Origin: Comamonadaceae bacterium
GTDB lineage: Bacteria; Pseudomonadota; Gammaproteobacteria; Burkholderiales; Burkholderiaceae_C
Assembly (NCBI GenBank): GCA_024642025.1
Contig: JAHEBY010000101.1
Location: 1 to 8,310 of the forward strand
Direction: 5' to 3'
DNA length: 8,310 bases
A program made the translations under genes and the position numbers. The first letter of the stretch is position 1. Every line of letters starts with the position of its first letter. Positions 1 through 6,640 of this stretch are shown piece after piece. The notes below the pieces were generated by a model. It saw nothing but the letters and a program-made list of their open reading frames with translations. It was not told the origin of the DNA and did not search any database.

Positions 1-1
1 G

Positions 2-328
2 TTGACCAATGGAAAGCTGTTCGCGCGTGACCGGAACCTGTGCGCCTATTGCGGCAACATTTTTCATGAGCATGACCTCACGCGTGAGCACATCATTCCG
101 TTTGCCCAGCACGGTATTGACAATTGGATGAACGTGGTGACGGCGTGCCGACCATGCAACCATCGCAAGAGTAGCCGAACGCCGGAGCAGGCGCACATGC
201 CTTTGCTCTATGCACCTTATGTTCCAAGTTTGTGGGAAGACTTTATTCTGCGGAACCGGCGCATTCTGGCCGACCAGATGGAGTTCCTGATGACGCACCT
301 GCCCAAATCTTCACGGTTGACGGTGTAG
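2..328 (+). CDS. HNH endonuclease, C-terminal part (5' end outside window)
   Basis: The reading frame is open to the left edge, so this is a partial gene. The TTG at position 2 reads as an internal Leu rather than a convincing start, because no ribosome binding site is visible and related proteins carry roughly 70-90 residues before this point (from memory). The visible 108 residues hold a complete HNH zinc-finger nuclease fold: CxxC at visible residues 14-17 (CAYC), the E-H-I-I-P motif at 29-33 with the metal-binding His30, Asn44, and a second CxxC at 49-52 followed by NHRK at 53-56. The tail, rich in aromatic and basic residues, matches a conserved stand-alone HNH family in Burkholderiales. 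Members are predicted to cut DNA using one divalent metal, but their biological role is not established. No partner methylase or defence gene is visible, and the gene ends 265 bp before the next one. Confidence 0.88.
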   Translation: MTNGKLFARDRNLCAYCGNIFHEHDLTREHIIPFAQHGIDNWMNVVTACRPCNHRKSSRTPEQAHMPLLYAPYVPSLWEDFILRNRRILADQMEFLMTHLPKSSRLTV

Positions 329-336
329 TTGGGAAA

Positions 337-354
337 TGACCCAAACATGGGTCA
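337..354. terminator. Short hairpin just after the HNH gene (possible weak terminator)
   Basis: A perfect 7-bp inverted repeat (TGACCCA / TGGGTCA) with a 4-nt loop (AACA) begins 9 nt after the HNH stop codon. No T-run follows, so it does not meet the usual pattern for an intrinsic terminator. It could be a processing or stability hairpin at the 3' end of the HNH transcript, or a dyad operator for the next gene, although that gene starts about 240 bp downstream. Only the symmetry is seen directly. Confidence 0.35.
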
Positions 355-389
355 AGTGAGGCATGAGTTCCTTTGGCGAAGTAGCATGT

Positions 390-419
390 TTGCACACTTG
401 TTACAAATTTTCACAATAT
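390..419 (+). promoter_or_regulatory. Weak candidate promoter upstream of the DUF1631 gene
   Basis: The 265-bp gap between the HNH stop and the DUF1631 start is AT-richer than the flanking genes. It contains a -35-like TTGCAC at 390-395 and, 18 bp on, a poor -10-like CAATAT at 414-419. The match to a sigma-70 promoter is weak, and the implied leader would be about 170 nt. A second TTGCAC at 452-457 has no good -10 partner. I see no small gene in this gap; the open frames there lack a ribosome binding site or recognisable protein features. Confidence 0.2.
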
Positions 420-593
420 GGCGATGCCTTGAGCCCCTGCCTTGAACTAAATTGCACGGTGTACCGAGTCTTTTGAAGTCGTTTGCCGAATAGACAACAA
501 CTGGACCTGACGACGCTTGTAAAGGGCTTGGACAAGACATCCGCCGCCAGGTAATCCTGCACTCGGCTATTTGGGATTTTTGGCACCGTTGAT

Positions 594-2915
594 ATGGATA
601 CACCTGCAAAATTTGCGTTGACGTCAGGCTTGGATGCCCAGGCTGGTGCACGCCGCCAGACGCGTATTCTGATGCGTAAAACCCTGGCTTATTTTGCCGA
701 TCGTGACGGTGACCAGCTCAAGCGAATGCAGGCGCAATTGGTGGAGCTCGCGCGAGTCAGACCTGAGATCAGGCAGGCGCAACACTGGCAAACAGGTGCC
801 GTCATGCTTGGGCGGGAGGCAGTTCTATTTAATGCCCACTATCGCCAGACGCTGCAGGAGTCGATGGAATTCGAGCTCAATCAGGCGCTGCCTGTGCCGC
901 TCGACCTGCAGCTGGAGCCGTCCGCGGCGGGGGACGATGTTGCGGGCGTTTCGCTGTCAATGATTGACCTGTCCGAAGTCGAGCGCATATTGCTCCTGGA
1001 CCGCGTCGCACAACGTTTCAATATTCATTACGAGACAGGGCTGGACGCCTTGGTGTCGCGGTTGAAGGTCTTGTTTGGCTCCGACTCGCTGGCTACGCAA
1101 TACAACCCGTTTCGTCCACTGGTATTCGTGCGGGCCTTCATGCAGGCCTGGGAACGCAGCGGATTTGACGAGCAGGCCACTGACGATGTGATGTTGGCGC
1201 TCGACCCCATGCACAGCGTGGATCTTGCGCCTTTGTATTCGGACCTGTCCGCCAGCTTGAGTCAGGCGGGTGTCGCCGCACGGCAAAAAGAGGGACGCAT
1301 GACGTCTGCTGGCGCATCAAACGCCGGCGGGCCAATCCGAAAGTCAACGGGCAAGAATGATACGGACTGGCTTGAGCTGCCGGATGAAGCCGCAACGCCT
1401 GCGCCTGAAATATCAGCTTATGCAGATCTTGACCCGGATGCCCACCGGTCAGGTTGGGGTGATTTGGTGGCCTCGGGGCGGAGTATGGCATCGGAAGCCA
1501 GACAATTTTTGCGTAAGGTCGGCTTTGCGTCGTCGAAGCCAGCACCCTTGGAGGTGCAAAACACGCAGCCCATGCTGGATTCTGCTGACCCCGAACTATT
1601 GGGCTATCTGGGGCATCTCCAGGCTCGACCAGCCAGTGTTCTCCCGCCAAACTTTGTTAAAGGGCAAGACCTCAGCCATCACAATGTCTTGCACCAGCTG
1701 CGCCAACGTGACGAAATTCGTGGTGCACCAGAGCTGGACCGCGGTACGGTGGACGCTTTGGCGGAGGTTTTTGATTTCGTCTTTGCTGACCAAACCATTC
1801 CTGTGCCGATGAAGATGGTGATTGGCCGGTTACAGATTCCGGTGCTCAAAGCCGCGATGATTGATCGGGATTTCTTTTCATCCGCCAATCACCCGGCGCG
1901 CAAGCTGGTGGACGCGCTGGCGAGGGCGTCGATTGCGTGGGTCCCGGAGCGTGGCGAGAAGGACCCGCTGTACGTACGAATAGAAACCACGGTCAAGCGG
2001 ATTCTTGGCGAATTTGAGAACGATCTGGCAGTATTCAGCGAACTGCTGATGGACTTTACCGAGTTTCTGTTTGAAACCGAGCAGCAGGCCCAGCGCCAGA
2101 TCGAACCGGCGGCGGCAAAAGGTCAGAGTGATGAAGTTCTTGACTTGGCGTTGCGTCATTCCGAGGACGTTATCAGCGAGCGAATTGCAGCGTTGTCGCC
2201 AGAGCGCCCATTGGCCAGTTTTCTGGCACCGTTTTTGACCGGGCCCTGGTCACTCGTGATGGCCCACACCTGGATGAAACAGGGCGAGGACAGCGTGGCC
2301 TGGCGTCATGAATGCAAGATGCTTGACTATCTGATCTGGTCTACCCAGGCCAAGGTGAATGCAGAAGAGCGCCTGATGCTTGTGCAGGTTCTGCCAGACT
2401 TGGTTCGGCATTTGAATGCCGGGCTGGATGCCATTGAGTGGACGGGTGAGGAGCGTGCCCGGTTCACCAAACGGCTGATTGCTACCCACTCCCTGGCAAT
2501 TCGCATGACCAAGCCAGTCCACAGCGATTCAGTTTTGACTACGCTTGAGGTGAATTCAAGCAACGCCGCGCTGAAGATTCTGGACAAACGTCGTGAGCGC
2601 CATCTGGCAGGCCAAACCGATGAGTTCGACGCTATGGCACAAGCGCTCTCCCGCGGAGACTGGTTCGATCATGTATCGGAAAGTCTCAAGCTGCACCGCT
2701 GTCGCCTCAGTTGGATCAGCCCGCTGCGAACCCGGCTGCTATTCACCAATCGTGACGGCCTGGATCCATTTGTGCGATCCGAGCGCGAAGTGGCGGGCAT
2801 GCTCAGGTTGGGGCGCCTTCGACGGCTTGATCAAAGCCCGCTTGTAACCCGGGCGCTGGATCGCATCATGGGCACCTCAGGCGAAAACGCCCGCAGTATC
2901 CTGCATCCGGTTTGA
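594..2915 (+). CDS. DUF1631 family protein (function unknown)
   Basis: This 773-residue protein matches the DUF1631 family of proteobacteria along its whole length. The N-terminal part (about 1-225) is predicted helical and includes an NPFRP segment. Residues about 225-345 form a polar, Ala/Pro/Ser-rich linker with little conservation. The conserved helical core starts around E380 (ELDRGTVDALAEVF) and includes FLAPFLTGPW at 543-552 and LPDLVRHLNAGLDAIEW at 600-616. The C-terminal section 690-722 (WFDHV, then HRCRLSWISP and RLLFTNRDG) looks like short beta strands of the sort seen in PilZ-like domains, but I cannot see the RxxxR and D/NxSxxG residues needed for cyclic-di-GMP binding. There is no signal peptide or membrane segment, so it is probably cytoplasmic. 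The ATG at 594 is the first plausible start, though its ribosome binding site is poor. Its 3' end overlaps the convergent acyl-CoA dehydrogenase gene by 39 bp. The family assignment is firm; the role is unknown. Confidence 0.9.
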   Translation: MDTPAKFALTSGLDAQAGARRQTRILMRKTLAYFADRDGDQLKRMQAQLVELARVRPEIRQAQHWQTGAVMLGREAVLFNAHYRQTLQESMEFELNQALPVPLDLQLEPSAAGDDVAGVSLSMIDLSEVERILLLDRVAQRFNIHYETGLDALVSRLKVLFGSDSLATQYNPFRPLVFVRAFMQAWERSGFDEQATDDVMLALDPMHSVDLAPLYSDLSASLSQAGVAARQKEGRMTSAGASNAGGPIRKSTGKNDTDWLELPDEAATPAPEISAYADLDPDAHRSGWGDLVASGRSMASEARQFLRKVGFASSKPAPLEVQNTQPMLDSADPELLGYLGHLQARPASVLPPNFVKGQDLSHHNVLHQLRQRDEIRGAPELDRGTVDALAEVFDFVFADQTIPVPMKMVIGRLQIPVLKAAMIDRDFFSSANHPARKLVDALARASIAWVPERGEKDPLYVRIETTVKRILGEFENDLAVFSELLMDFTEFLFETEQQAQRQIEPAAAKGQSDEVLDLALRHSEDVISERIAALSPERPLASFLAPFLTGPWSLVMAHTWMKQGEDSVAWRHECKMLDYLIWSTQAKVNAEERLMLVQVLPDLVRHLNAGLDAIEWTGEERARFTKRLIATHSLAIRMTKPVHSDSVLTTLEVNSSNAALKILDKRRERHLAGQTDEFDAMAQALSRGDWFDHVSESLKLHRCRLSWISPLRTRLLFTNRDGLDPFVRSEREVAGMLRLGRLRRLDQSPLVTRALDRIMGTSGENARSILHPV

Positions 2916-3992
2916 TACCTCGCCCAAATGGTGCAGCGTGTCGCCAAACGTCATCTCCAGCTGGGTCAGGCGTTTGAAGTAGTGGCTGATCATGTATTCC
3001 TCGGTTACGCCAATGCCACCATGAAGTTGAACCGCCTGCTGGCCGATCATACGCATTGAAACACCCAACTGGTACTTGGCGCGGGCCATGGCAGCAAGCC
3101 GCTCGGCAGCTGGCGCATTGAGTTTTAGCGACGCGTAGTAGCTCATTGAGCGGGCCAGTTCCAGCTGCATCTTCATGTCTGCCACTCGGTGCCGCAATGC
3201 CTGAAAACTGCCAAGTGCTGCGCCAAACTGCTTGCGCGTGTTCATGTATTCGACGGTGATGGAAAAGGCCTTGTCCATGATGCCAACGGCCTCGGCACAT
3301 GTTGAGGCAATCCCGATGTCCACGGCATGCTCAAGCGCCGTTAATCCATCGGTCGTGATCAGCGAGGCCTGGGCGTCCTTCAGGCTGATATCCGCAGCCC
3401 TTGCGCCGTCTTGCGTGCTGTAGCCGCGGCACTGTACCCCGGCGGCAGCCCGCTCCACCAGGAATAGCGCCATGCGGTTTTCAATCATGGCTGGAAGCAG
3501 GAATGCGTCGGCCGTGTCACCGCAGGGAACTATGTTTTTTATAGCTGACAAAGTATATCCAACGGGGGCTAAAGTCGCCTTTGCTTCACATACATCCAGC
3601 CGGAAGCGTGCTGGGCGCTCCTGATGGGCCAGAACGACCAATGCTTCTCCACTACTTATCCGCGGTAGCCACAGTGTTCGAACCGGCCCGGGCGCACAGC
3701 CGGAAATCACTGCCCCCGCTATCAGGGATTGGGCGAGCGGCTCCAGGACAATGCCGCGGCCCAACTCCTCCAGCGCCACCATGCCTTCAACCGGGCCCAT
3801 ACCCATGCCGCCGTCGGCTTCGGGGACATACAGGCCGCACAAGCCCAATTCAGCCAGTTCAGCCCAGACGTCAGTCGAGAATCCGCCAGCCTTTTCGATT
3901 TGCCGTCGCCGTTCGAACGTATAGGCTTTGGCCACCCATTTACGCACCGCATCGCGCAGCTGCTCCTGATCGCTTGAGAATTCAAAATCCAT
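2877..3992 (-). CDS. Acyl-CoA dehydrogenase, small subunit of a heteromeric enzyme (PimD-like)
   Basis: This 371-residue FAD-dependent acyl-CoA dehydrogenase closely resembles the small subunit of pimeloyl-CoA dehydrogenase. Visible features are an N-terminal helical domain (FSSDQEQLRDAVRKW from residue 4), LGLCGLYVPEADGGMG at 49-64, the flavin-binding signature TRKQFGAALGSFQALRHRVADM at 252-273, and QLHGGIGVTEEY at 322-333. The usual catalytic Glu of medium-chain enzymes (YEGT motif) is replaced by about F349-G350 here, and the alternative isovaleryl-type position is also not Glu. This subunit therefore probably relies on its partner for the base. The ATG at 3992 is chosen because AGGA lies 7 nt upstream and the sequence begins exactly where relatives begin. 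It follows the large-subunit gene by 19 bp, so the two are almost certainly co-transcribed and form a complex. Codons about 137-151 coincide with a repeat-like sequence. The substrate is inferred only by family: a dicarboxylyl-, branched- or ring-derived acyl-CoA is possible. Confidence 0.88.
   Translation of the reverse strand: MDFEFSSDQEQLRDAVRKWVAKAYTFERRRQIEKAGGFSTDVWAELAELGLCGLYVPEADGGMGMGPVEGMVALEELGRGIVLEPLAQSLIAGAVISGCAPGPVRTLWLPRISSGEALVVLAHQERPARFRLDVCEAKATLAPVGYTLSAIKNIVPCGDTADAFLLPAMIENRMALFLVERAAAGVQCRGYSTQDGARAADISLKDAQASLITTDGLTALEHAVDIGIASTCAEAVGIMDKAFSITVEYMNTRKQFGAALGSFQALRHRVADMKMQLELARSMSYYASLKLNAPAAERLAAMARAKYQLGVSMRMIGQQAVQLHGGIGVTEEYMISHYFKRLTQLEMTFGDTLHHLGEVSNRMQDTAGVFA
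3541..3583 (+). repeat. Repeat-like sequence inside the dehydrogenase small-subunit gene
   Basis: ATAGCT (3541-3546), 19 bp, GGGCTAA (3566-3572), 7 bp and TTTG (3580-3583) match the motif order and exact spacing of the intergenic repeat at 6657-6699, in the same orientation, although the bases between differ. A T-run (3535-3540) precedes it, as is common before this repeat type from memory. It is read in frame as residues about 137-151 of the minus-strand dehydrogenase. Relatives have a segment of similar length here, so it replaces or mimics coding sequence rather than obviously lengthening the protein. Coincidence cannot be excluded. Confidence 0.35.
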
Positions 3993-3999
3993 TCTTTTA

Positions 4000-4003
4000 T
4001 CCT
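4000..4003 (-). promoter_or_regulatory. Ribosome binding site of the small-subunit dehydrogenase gene
   Basis: Reading on the minus strand, AGGA lies 7 nt before the ATG at 3992, within the 19-bp gap between the two subunit genes. It decides the start over an upstream ATG at 4175, which would lie inside the large-subunit gene. Confidence 0.7.
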
Positions 4004-4011
4004 GAGTTGAT

Positions 4012-5226
4012 TCAGCCCAAAACAGTTTGGGCCACGATATTGCGCTGCACCTCGTTGGAGCCGCCGTAAATAGTCGTTTTGCGCATGTTGAAGTAGGTTG
4101 ACGCCAGCGGCGCGCAGTGGTCGGCACCGGCTGGAAAGGCGGGTAGCATTTGCGAATCCGCTGACACTTGGTCACCCTGCCAGCCTGCAGCCATGGCCTC
4201 GCGGATCAGTGGCAGCGCAAACGGGCCAGCCGCGAGCATCATGAGCTCGGAGTAGCGCTGCTGGAGTTCACTGCCGCGAATTTTGAGGAGACCCGCCACA
4301 TCCAGAGACTGTTTTCCTGACTTTTCAGCTGCTAGCACTCGCAGCACCATCATCTCCAGAGCCACAACGTCGACTTCCAGCTTGGCGATTTCGTCCCGAA
4401 AACGCATATCGTCCCACACGCCCTCTGCTTTCGCAATGCGTTTGAGTCGCTCAAGCTCGCGCTTGGCGCGGTTCACATCGGCAATATTCGTCCGCTCGTG
4501 GCTGAGGAGGTGCTTGGCATAGGTCCAGCCCTTGTTTTCCTCGCCAATCAGGTTTTCTGCGGGAACCTCCACGTTGTCGAACCAGACTTCGTTGACCTCT
4601 GCGTCACCATCCAGCAGCACAATGGGCCTTACGCTGATGCCGGGGCTTTTCATGTCGATCAGTAAAAAGCTGATGCCAGTCTGCGGCTTGCCCTCAGAGC
4701 TGGTACGCACCAGACAGAAAATCCAATCACCGTATTGCGCAAAGGTGGTCCAGGTTTTTTGACCATTGACCACAAAAGTATTGCCGCGTCGTTCGGCTTT
4801 GGTTTTGAGCGAGGCCAGGTCGGAGCCGGAACCCGGCTCGCTGTAACCCTGGCTCCACCAGACTTCGCCGCTGGCGATGCCGGGCAAAAAGCGCCTTTGC
4901 TGCTCGGCGGTTCCGAACGCCATGATCACCGGCGCCACCATGACTGGCCCAAACGGCACCACGCGCGGCGCCCCTGCCAACGCGCACTCTTCCTCAAAAA
5001 GGTGCTTTTGAACGGCGCTCCAGCCCGGCCCGCCAAACTCTTTGGGCCAGCCGTGACCCAACCAACCCCTTTTGCCCAGAATTTTGGCCCACCGCTGCAT
5101 ATCCTCACGGGTCAAATGAAGGGCATTTCGAACCTTGTGCGAAATGTCTTCGGGCAGATTCTGCTTGACCCAAGCCCGGATGTCCCCGCGAAATTGTTGT
5201 TCTTCAGTGGTAAAGGCCAGATCCAT
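4012..5226 (-). CDS. Acyl-CoA dehydrogenase, large subunit of a heteromeric enzyme (PimC-like)
   Basis: This 404-residue protein aligns from memory end to end with pimeloyl-CoA dehydrogenase large subunits (about 395-400 residues). Features in order: the start MDLAFTTEEQQFR; GHGWPKEFGGPGW at 57-69; the flavin/substrate motif QGYSEPGSGSDLASLKTKA at 126-144; NGQKTWTT at 154-161; the FDNVEVPAENLIGEENKGW segment at 216-234; LLSHERTNIA at 240-249; and the C-terminal IYGGSNEVQRNI at 386-397. The usual catalytic Glu of the YEGT motif is Gly388. E244 in SHERT sits where isovaleryl-CoA and long-chain dehydrogenases, and the ChsE4 subunit of the mycobacterial cholesterol-side-chain enzyme, place theirs, so it is the likely base. 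The enzyme would form a trans-2,3 double bond in an acyl-CoA and pass electrons to electron-transfer flavoprotein. CAGGAGA lies 5 nt before the ATG at 5226. It is the first gene of the pair, 73 bp downstream of the YceH gene on the same strand. The exact substrate is unknown. Confidence 0.9.
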   Translation of the reverse strand: MDLAFTTEEQQFRGDIRAWVKQNLPEDISHKVRNALHLTREDMQRWAKILGKRGWLGHGWPKEFGGPGWSAVQKHLFEEECALAGAPRVVPFGPVMVAPVIMAFGTAEQQRRFLPGIASGEVWWSQGYSEPGSGSDLASLKTKAERRGNTFVVNGQKTWTTFAQYGDWIFCLVRTSSEGKPQTGISFLLIDMKSPGISVRPIVLLDGDAEVNEVWFDNVEVPAENLIGEENKGWTYAKHLLSHERTNIADVNRAKRELERLKRIAKAEGVWDDMRFRDEIAKLEVDVVALEMMVLRVLAAEKSGKQSLDVAGLLKIRGSELQQRYSELMMLAAGPFALPLIREAMAAGWQGDQVSADSQMLPAFPAGADHCAPLASTYFNMRKTTIYGGSNEVQRNIVAQTVLG

Positions 5227-5231
5227 GCGGG

Positions 5232-5238
5232 TCTCCTG
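5232..5238 (-). promoter_or_regulatory. Ribosome binding site of the large-subunit dehydrogenase gene
   Basis: On the minus strand, CAGGAGA sits 5 nt before the ATG at 5226 and is the strongest Shine-Dalgarno match in the window. It rules out an upstream start at 5421, which would lie inside the YceH gene. The rest of the 73-bp gap (5227-5299) shows no convincing -35/-10 pair, so the dehydrogenase pair may be read partly from the YceH transcript. Confidence 0.75.
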
Positions 5239-5299
5239 TGGCGCAGCAAGCAAATTGATTGTGGTTGTGTTGTAGCACGTTGGTCCGTGGTTCGTACAG

Positions 5300-5965
5300 T
5301 CAAGCCTGTCCGGGAGGGGACAAGCCCAACTCAGCACACAGTCGGTTAACTGTGTCGCGTAACTCGGCCAACTCGGTTTCGAGCCGGCCGATTCGCGCGT
5401 CGTTGCTCCCACTGCGTTCAATTGAAATGGCCTCGTCTACCTGATGTGGCCCGCACAACAAATGTGCCCAGCGTTGCTCCCGCGCGCCGGGTGCGCGCGG
5501 CAGCCTGACCACCATCGGGCCACCTTTTTCATCGGCGCGTTCCATCAATTCCTCCAGGAATCCTTCCACAGACGAGATATCTGCAAATTTGTACCAGCGT
5601 TCGGCATTGAGCCGAAGCTCGCCCGCGGTCTGCGGGCCACGCAGCATCAGCAGCCCCAGCAACACGGCTGCCTGTTCGAAAACGCCAGCTCCGCGCTGAA
5701 AATTGTGTTCATATCGGCTGGTTCGCCCACCCGGGGTTTGTCGCGTCAGCCCCAGAGCGGTCAAATTGTCCAGCGCGGTGGCCACCTGCGCTTCGTCCAG
5801 CTCCATCAGGGGCTCGCGACTGGTCTTTTGATTGCATCCAAGCATCAGCGAGTTCGCCGTGAGCGGGTAGCTGTCAGGTACCGTGCGGGCTTTCTCCATC
5901 AGGGTGCCCAGCACACGGGCATCAATCGGGGTCAACGAGAAGGGGTGTGAAAAGGGCAAGGTCAT
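5300..5965 (-). CDS. YceH/DUF480 family protein
   Basis: This 221-residue protein belongs to the DUF480 (YceH) family; the E. coli protein is about 215 residues. Family-typical segments are LTPIDARVLGTLMEK at 11-25, PDSYPLTANSLMLGCNQKTSREP at 30-52 and SRYEHNF at 83-89. A second winged-helix-like block, VLLGLLMLRGPQTAGELR, lies at 101-118. A heptad-like helix follows at about 188-214 (RIGRLETELAELRDTVNRL) and suggests a coiled-coil tail. Two tandem winged-helix folds are known structurally for the family, but its function is not established. The ATG at 5965 is chosen because the protein then begins about 10 residues before the conserved block. It lacks a clear ribosome binding site, and an ATG at 5989 is an alternative that would overlap purN. 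The gene is head-to-head with purN, so its promoter must lie inside the purN coding sequence. Confidence 0.88.
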   Translation of the reverse strand: MTLPFSHPFSLTPIDARVLGTLMEKARTVPDSYPLTANSLMLGCNQKTSREPLMELDEAQVATALDNLTALGLTRQTPGGRTSRYEHNFQRGAGVFEQAAVLLGLLMLRGPQTAGELRLNAERWYKFADISSVEGFLEELMERADEKGGPMVVRLPRAPGAREQRWAHLLCGPHQVDEAISIERSGSNDARIGRLETELAELRDTVNRLCAELGLSPPGQA

Positions 5966-5968
5966 AAT
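5963..5968 (+). promoter_or_regulatory. Candidate -10 element for purN
   Basis: CATAAT matches the sigma-70 -10 consensus at five of six positions and ends 10 nt before the purN ATG at 5979. No good -35 is present 16-18 bp upstream. If used, transcription would begin only a few bases before the start codon, giving an almost leaderless purN mRNA. The same bases include the YceH start codon on the other strand, so a chance match is quite possible. Confidence 0.25.
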
Positions 5969-5978
5969 TTGGGACAGT

Positions 5979-6596
5979 ATGCGAAACATTGTTATTTTGA
6001 TCTCAGGCGGCGGCTCAAACATGGCTGCCATCGTGGAGGCGGCACGCCGGGAAGATTGGGCCAAGCGATATGGCGCACGCGTTGCCGCCGTTATCAGCAA
6101 CCGCGCATCAGCAGGCGGCCTTGAGTTTGCCCGTAAACGTGGCCTGGATACTGCCGTGCTCGATCACAAGGCATTTGTAACACGCGAGGCCTTTGATGAG
6201 GCCCTTGCGGCAGCCATTGGCCGCTACGATTCACCCGCTGCGCCTGCACTGGTGGTGCTGGCGGGTTTCATGCGCATCTTGACGCCCGCTTTTGTCAGCC
6301 GCCATGAGGGTCGGTTGCTGAATATTCACCCATCGTTGTTGCCCGCGTTCCCGGGCTTGCATACGCATGAGCGTGTGCTGGAGGCGGGCTGCCGGTTTGC
6401 AGGTGCAACGGTTCATTTGGTGACCACCGAGCTGGATCATGGCCCGATTTTGGCGCAAGCTGCAGTGCCGGTTCTGCCGGCGGATGACGCTGACACGTTG
6501 GCTGCAAGAGTCCTCACGCAGGAGCACAACCTTTACCCGCGGGCCATTGGCGAGTGGTTGCTCACACATCAATTGGACGAGGCTGGCCAGCGATAG
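5979..6596 (+). CDS. purN: Phosphoribosylglycinamide formyltransferase (GAR transformylase)
   Basis: PurN transfers the formyl group of 10-formyltetrahydrofolate to glycinamide ribonucleotide, the third step of purine synthesis, in the cytoplasm. The 205-residue product is close to the E. coli length of 212. It opens with RNIVILISGGGSNMAAI, whose GGGSN loop (10-14) binds the substrate phosphate. All three catalytic residues are visible: N115 and H117 in NIHPSLLPAFPG, and D153 in ELDHGPIL. The folate-site segment VLAGFMRILTPAFV precedes them. The ATG at 5979 is chosen because the Rossmann beta strand begins immediately after it, as in relatives, and GGGA lies 4 nt upstream. The longer frame from 5883 would run antisense through the YceH start. 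It stands alone, without purM next to it, 13 bp from the divergent YceH gene and convergent with the DUF1653 gene. Confidence 0.95.
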   Translation: MRNIVILISGGGSNMAAIVEAARREDWAKRYGARVAAVISNRASAGGLEFARKRGLDTAVLDHKAFVTREAFDEALAAAIGRYDSPAAPALVVLAGFMRILTPAFVSRHEGRLLNIHPSLLPAFPGLHTHERVLEAGCRFAGATVHLVTTELDHGPILAQAAVPVLPADDADTLAARVLTQEHNLYPRAIGEWLLTHQLDEAGQR

Positions 6597-6640
6597 CTGG
6601 CGCGCGCTGCTAGATGGCCCGTTGGCGTGAACAAGCATCA

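Noticed and set aside
2..328. The HNH gene as part of a new defence or mobile system
   Set aside because: The fragment looks like a conserved chromosomal HNH family, and nothing beside it (no methylase, integrase, terminase or toxin partner) supports a system. The upstream side is outside the window.
3993..4175. A 61-codon upstream extension of the dehydrogenase small subunit
   Set aside because: The extension lies inside the large-subunit gene, has no family similarity, and the ATG at 3992 has a good ribosome binding site.
4735..5349. A 204-codon open frame on the plus strand opposite the dehydrogenase large-subunit gene
   Set aside because: It runs antisense to a confident gene, has low-complexity composition typical of GC-rich shadow frames, and shows no recognisable motif or ribosome binding site.
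5966..6100. A 45-codon upstream extension of the YceH gene
   Set aside because: It would run antisense through the purN start and its GGGSN loop codons, and relatives begin near the chosen start.
6593..6620. A possible third, collapsed repeat copy (ATAGCT then GCTAGA...GGCC) at the end of purN
   Set aside because: The motif spacing does not match the other two copies, it overlaps the purN stop codon, and the region has no T-run or strong stem; chance is more likely.
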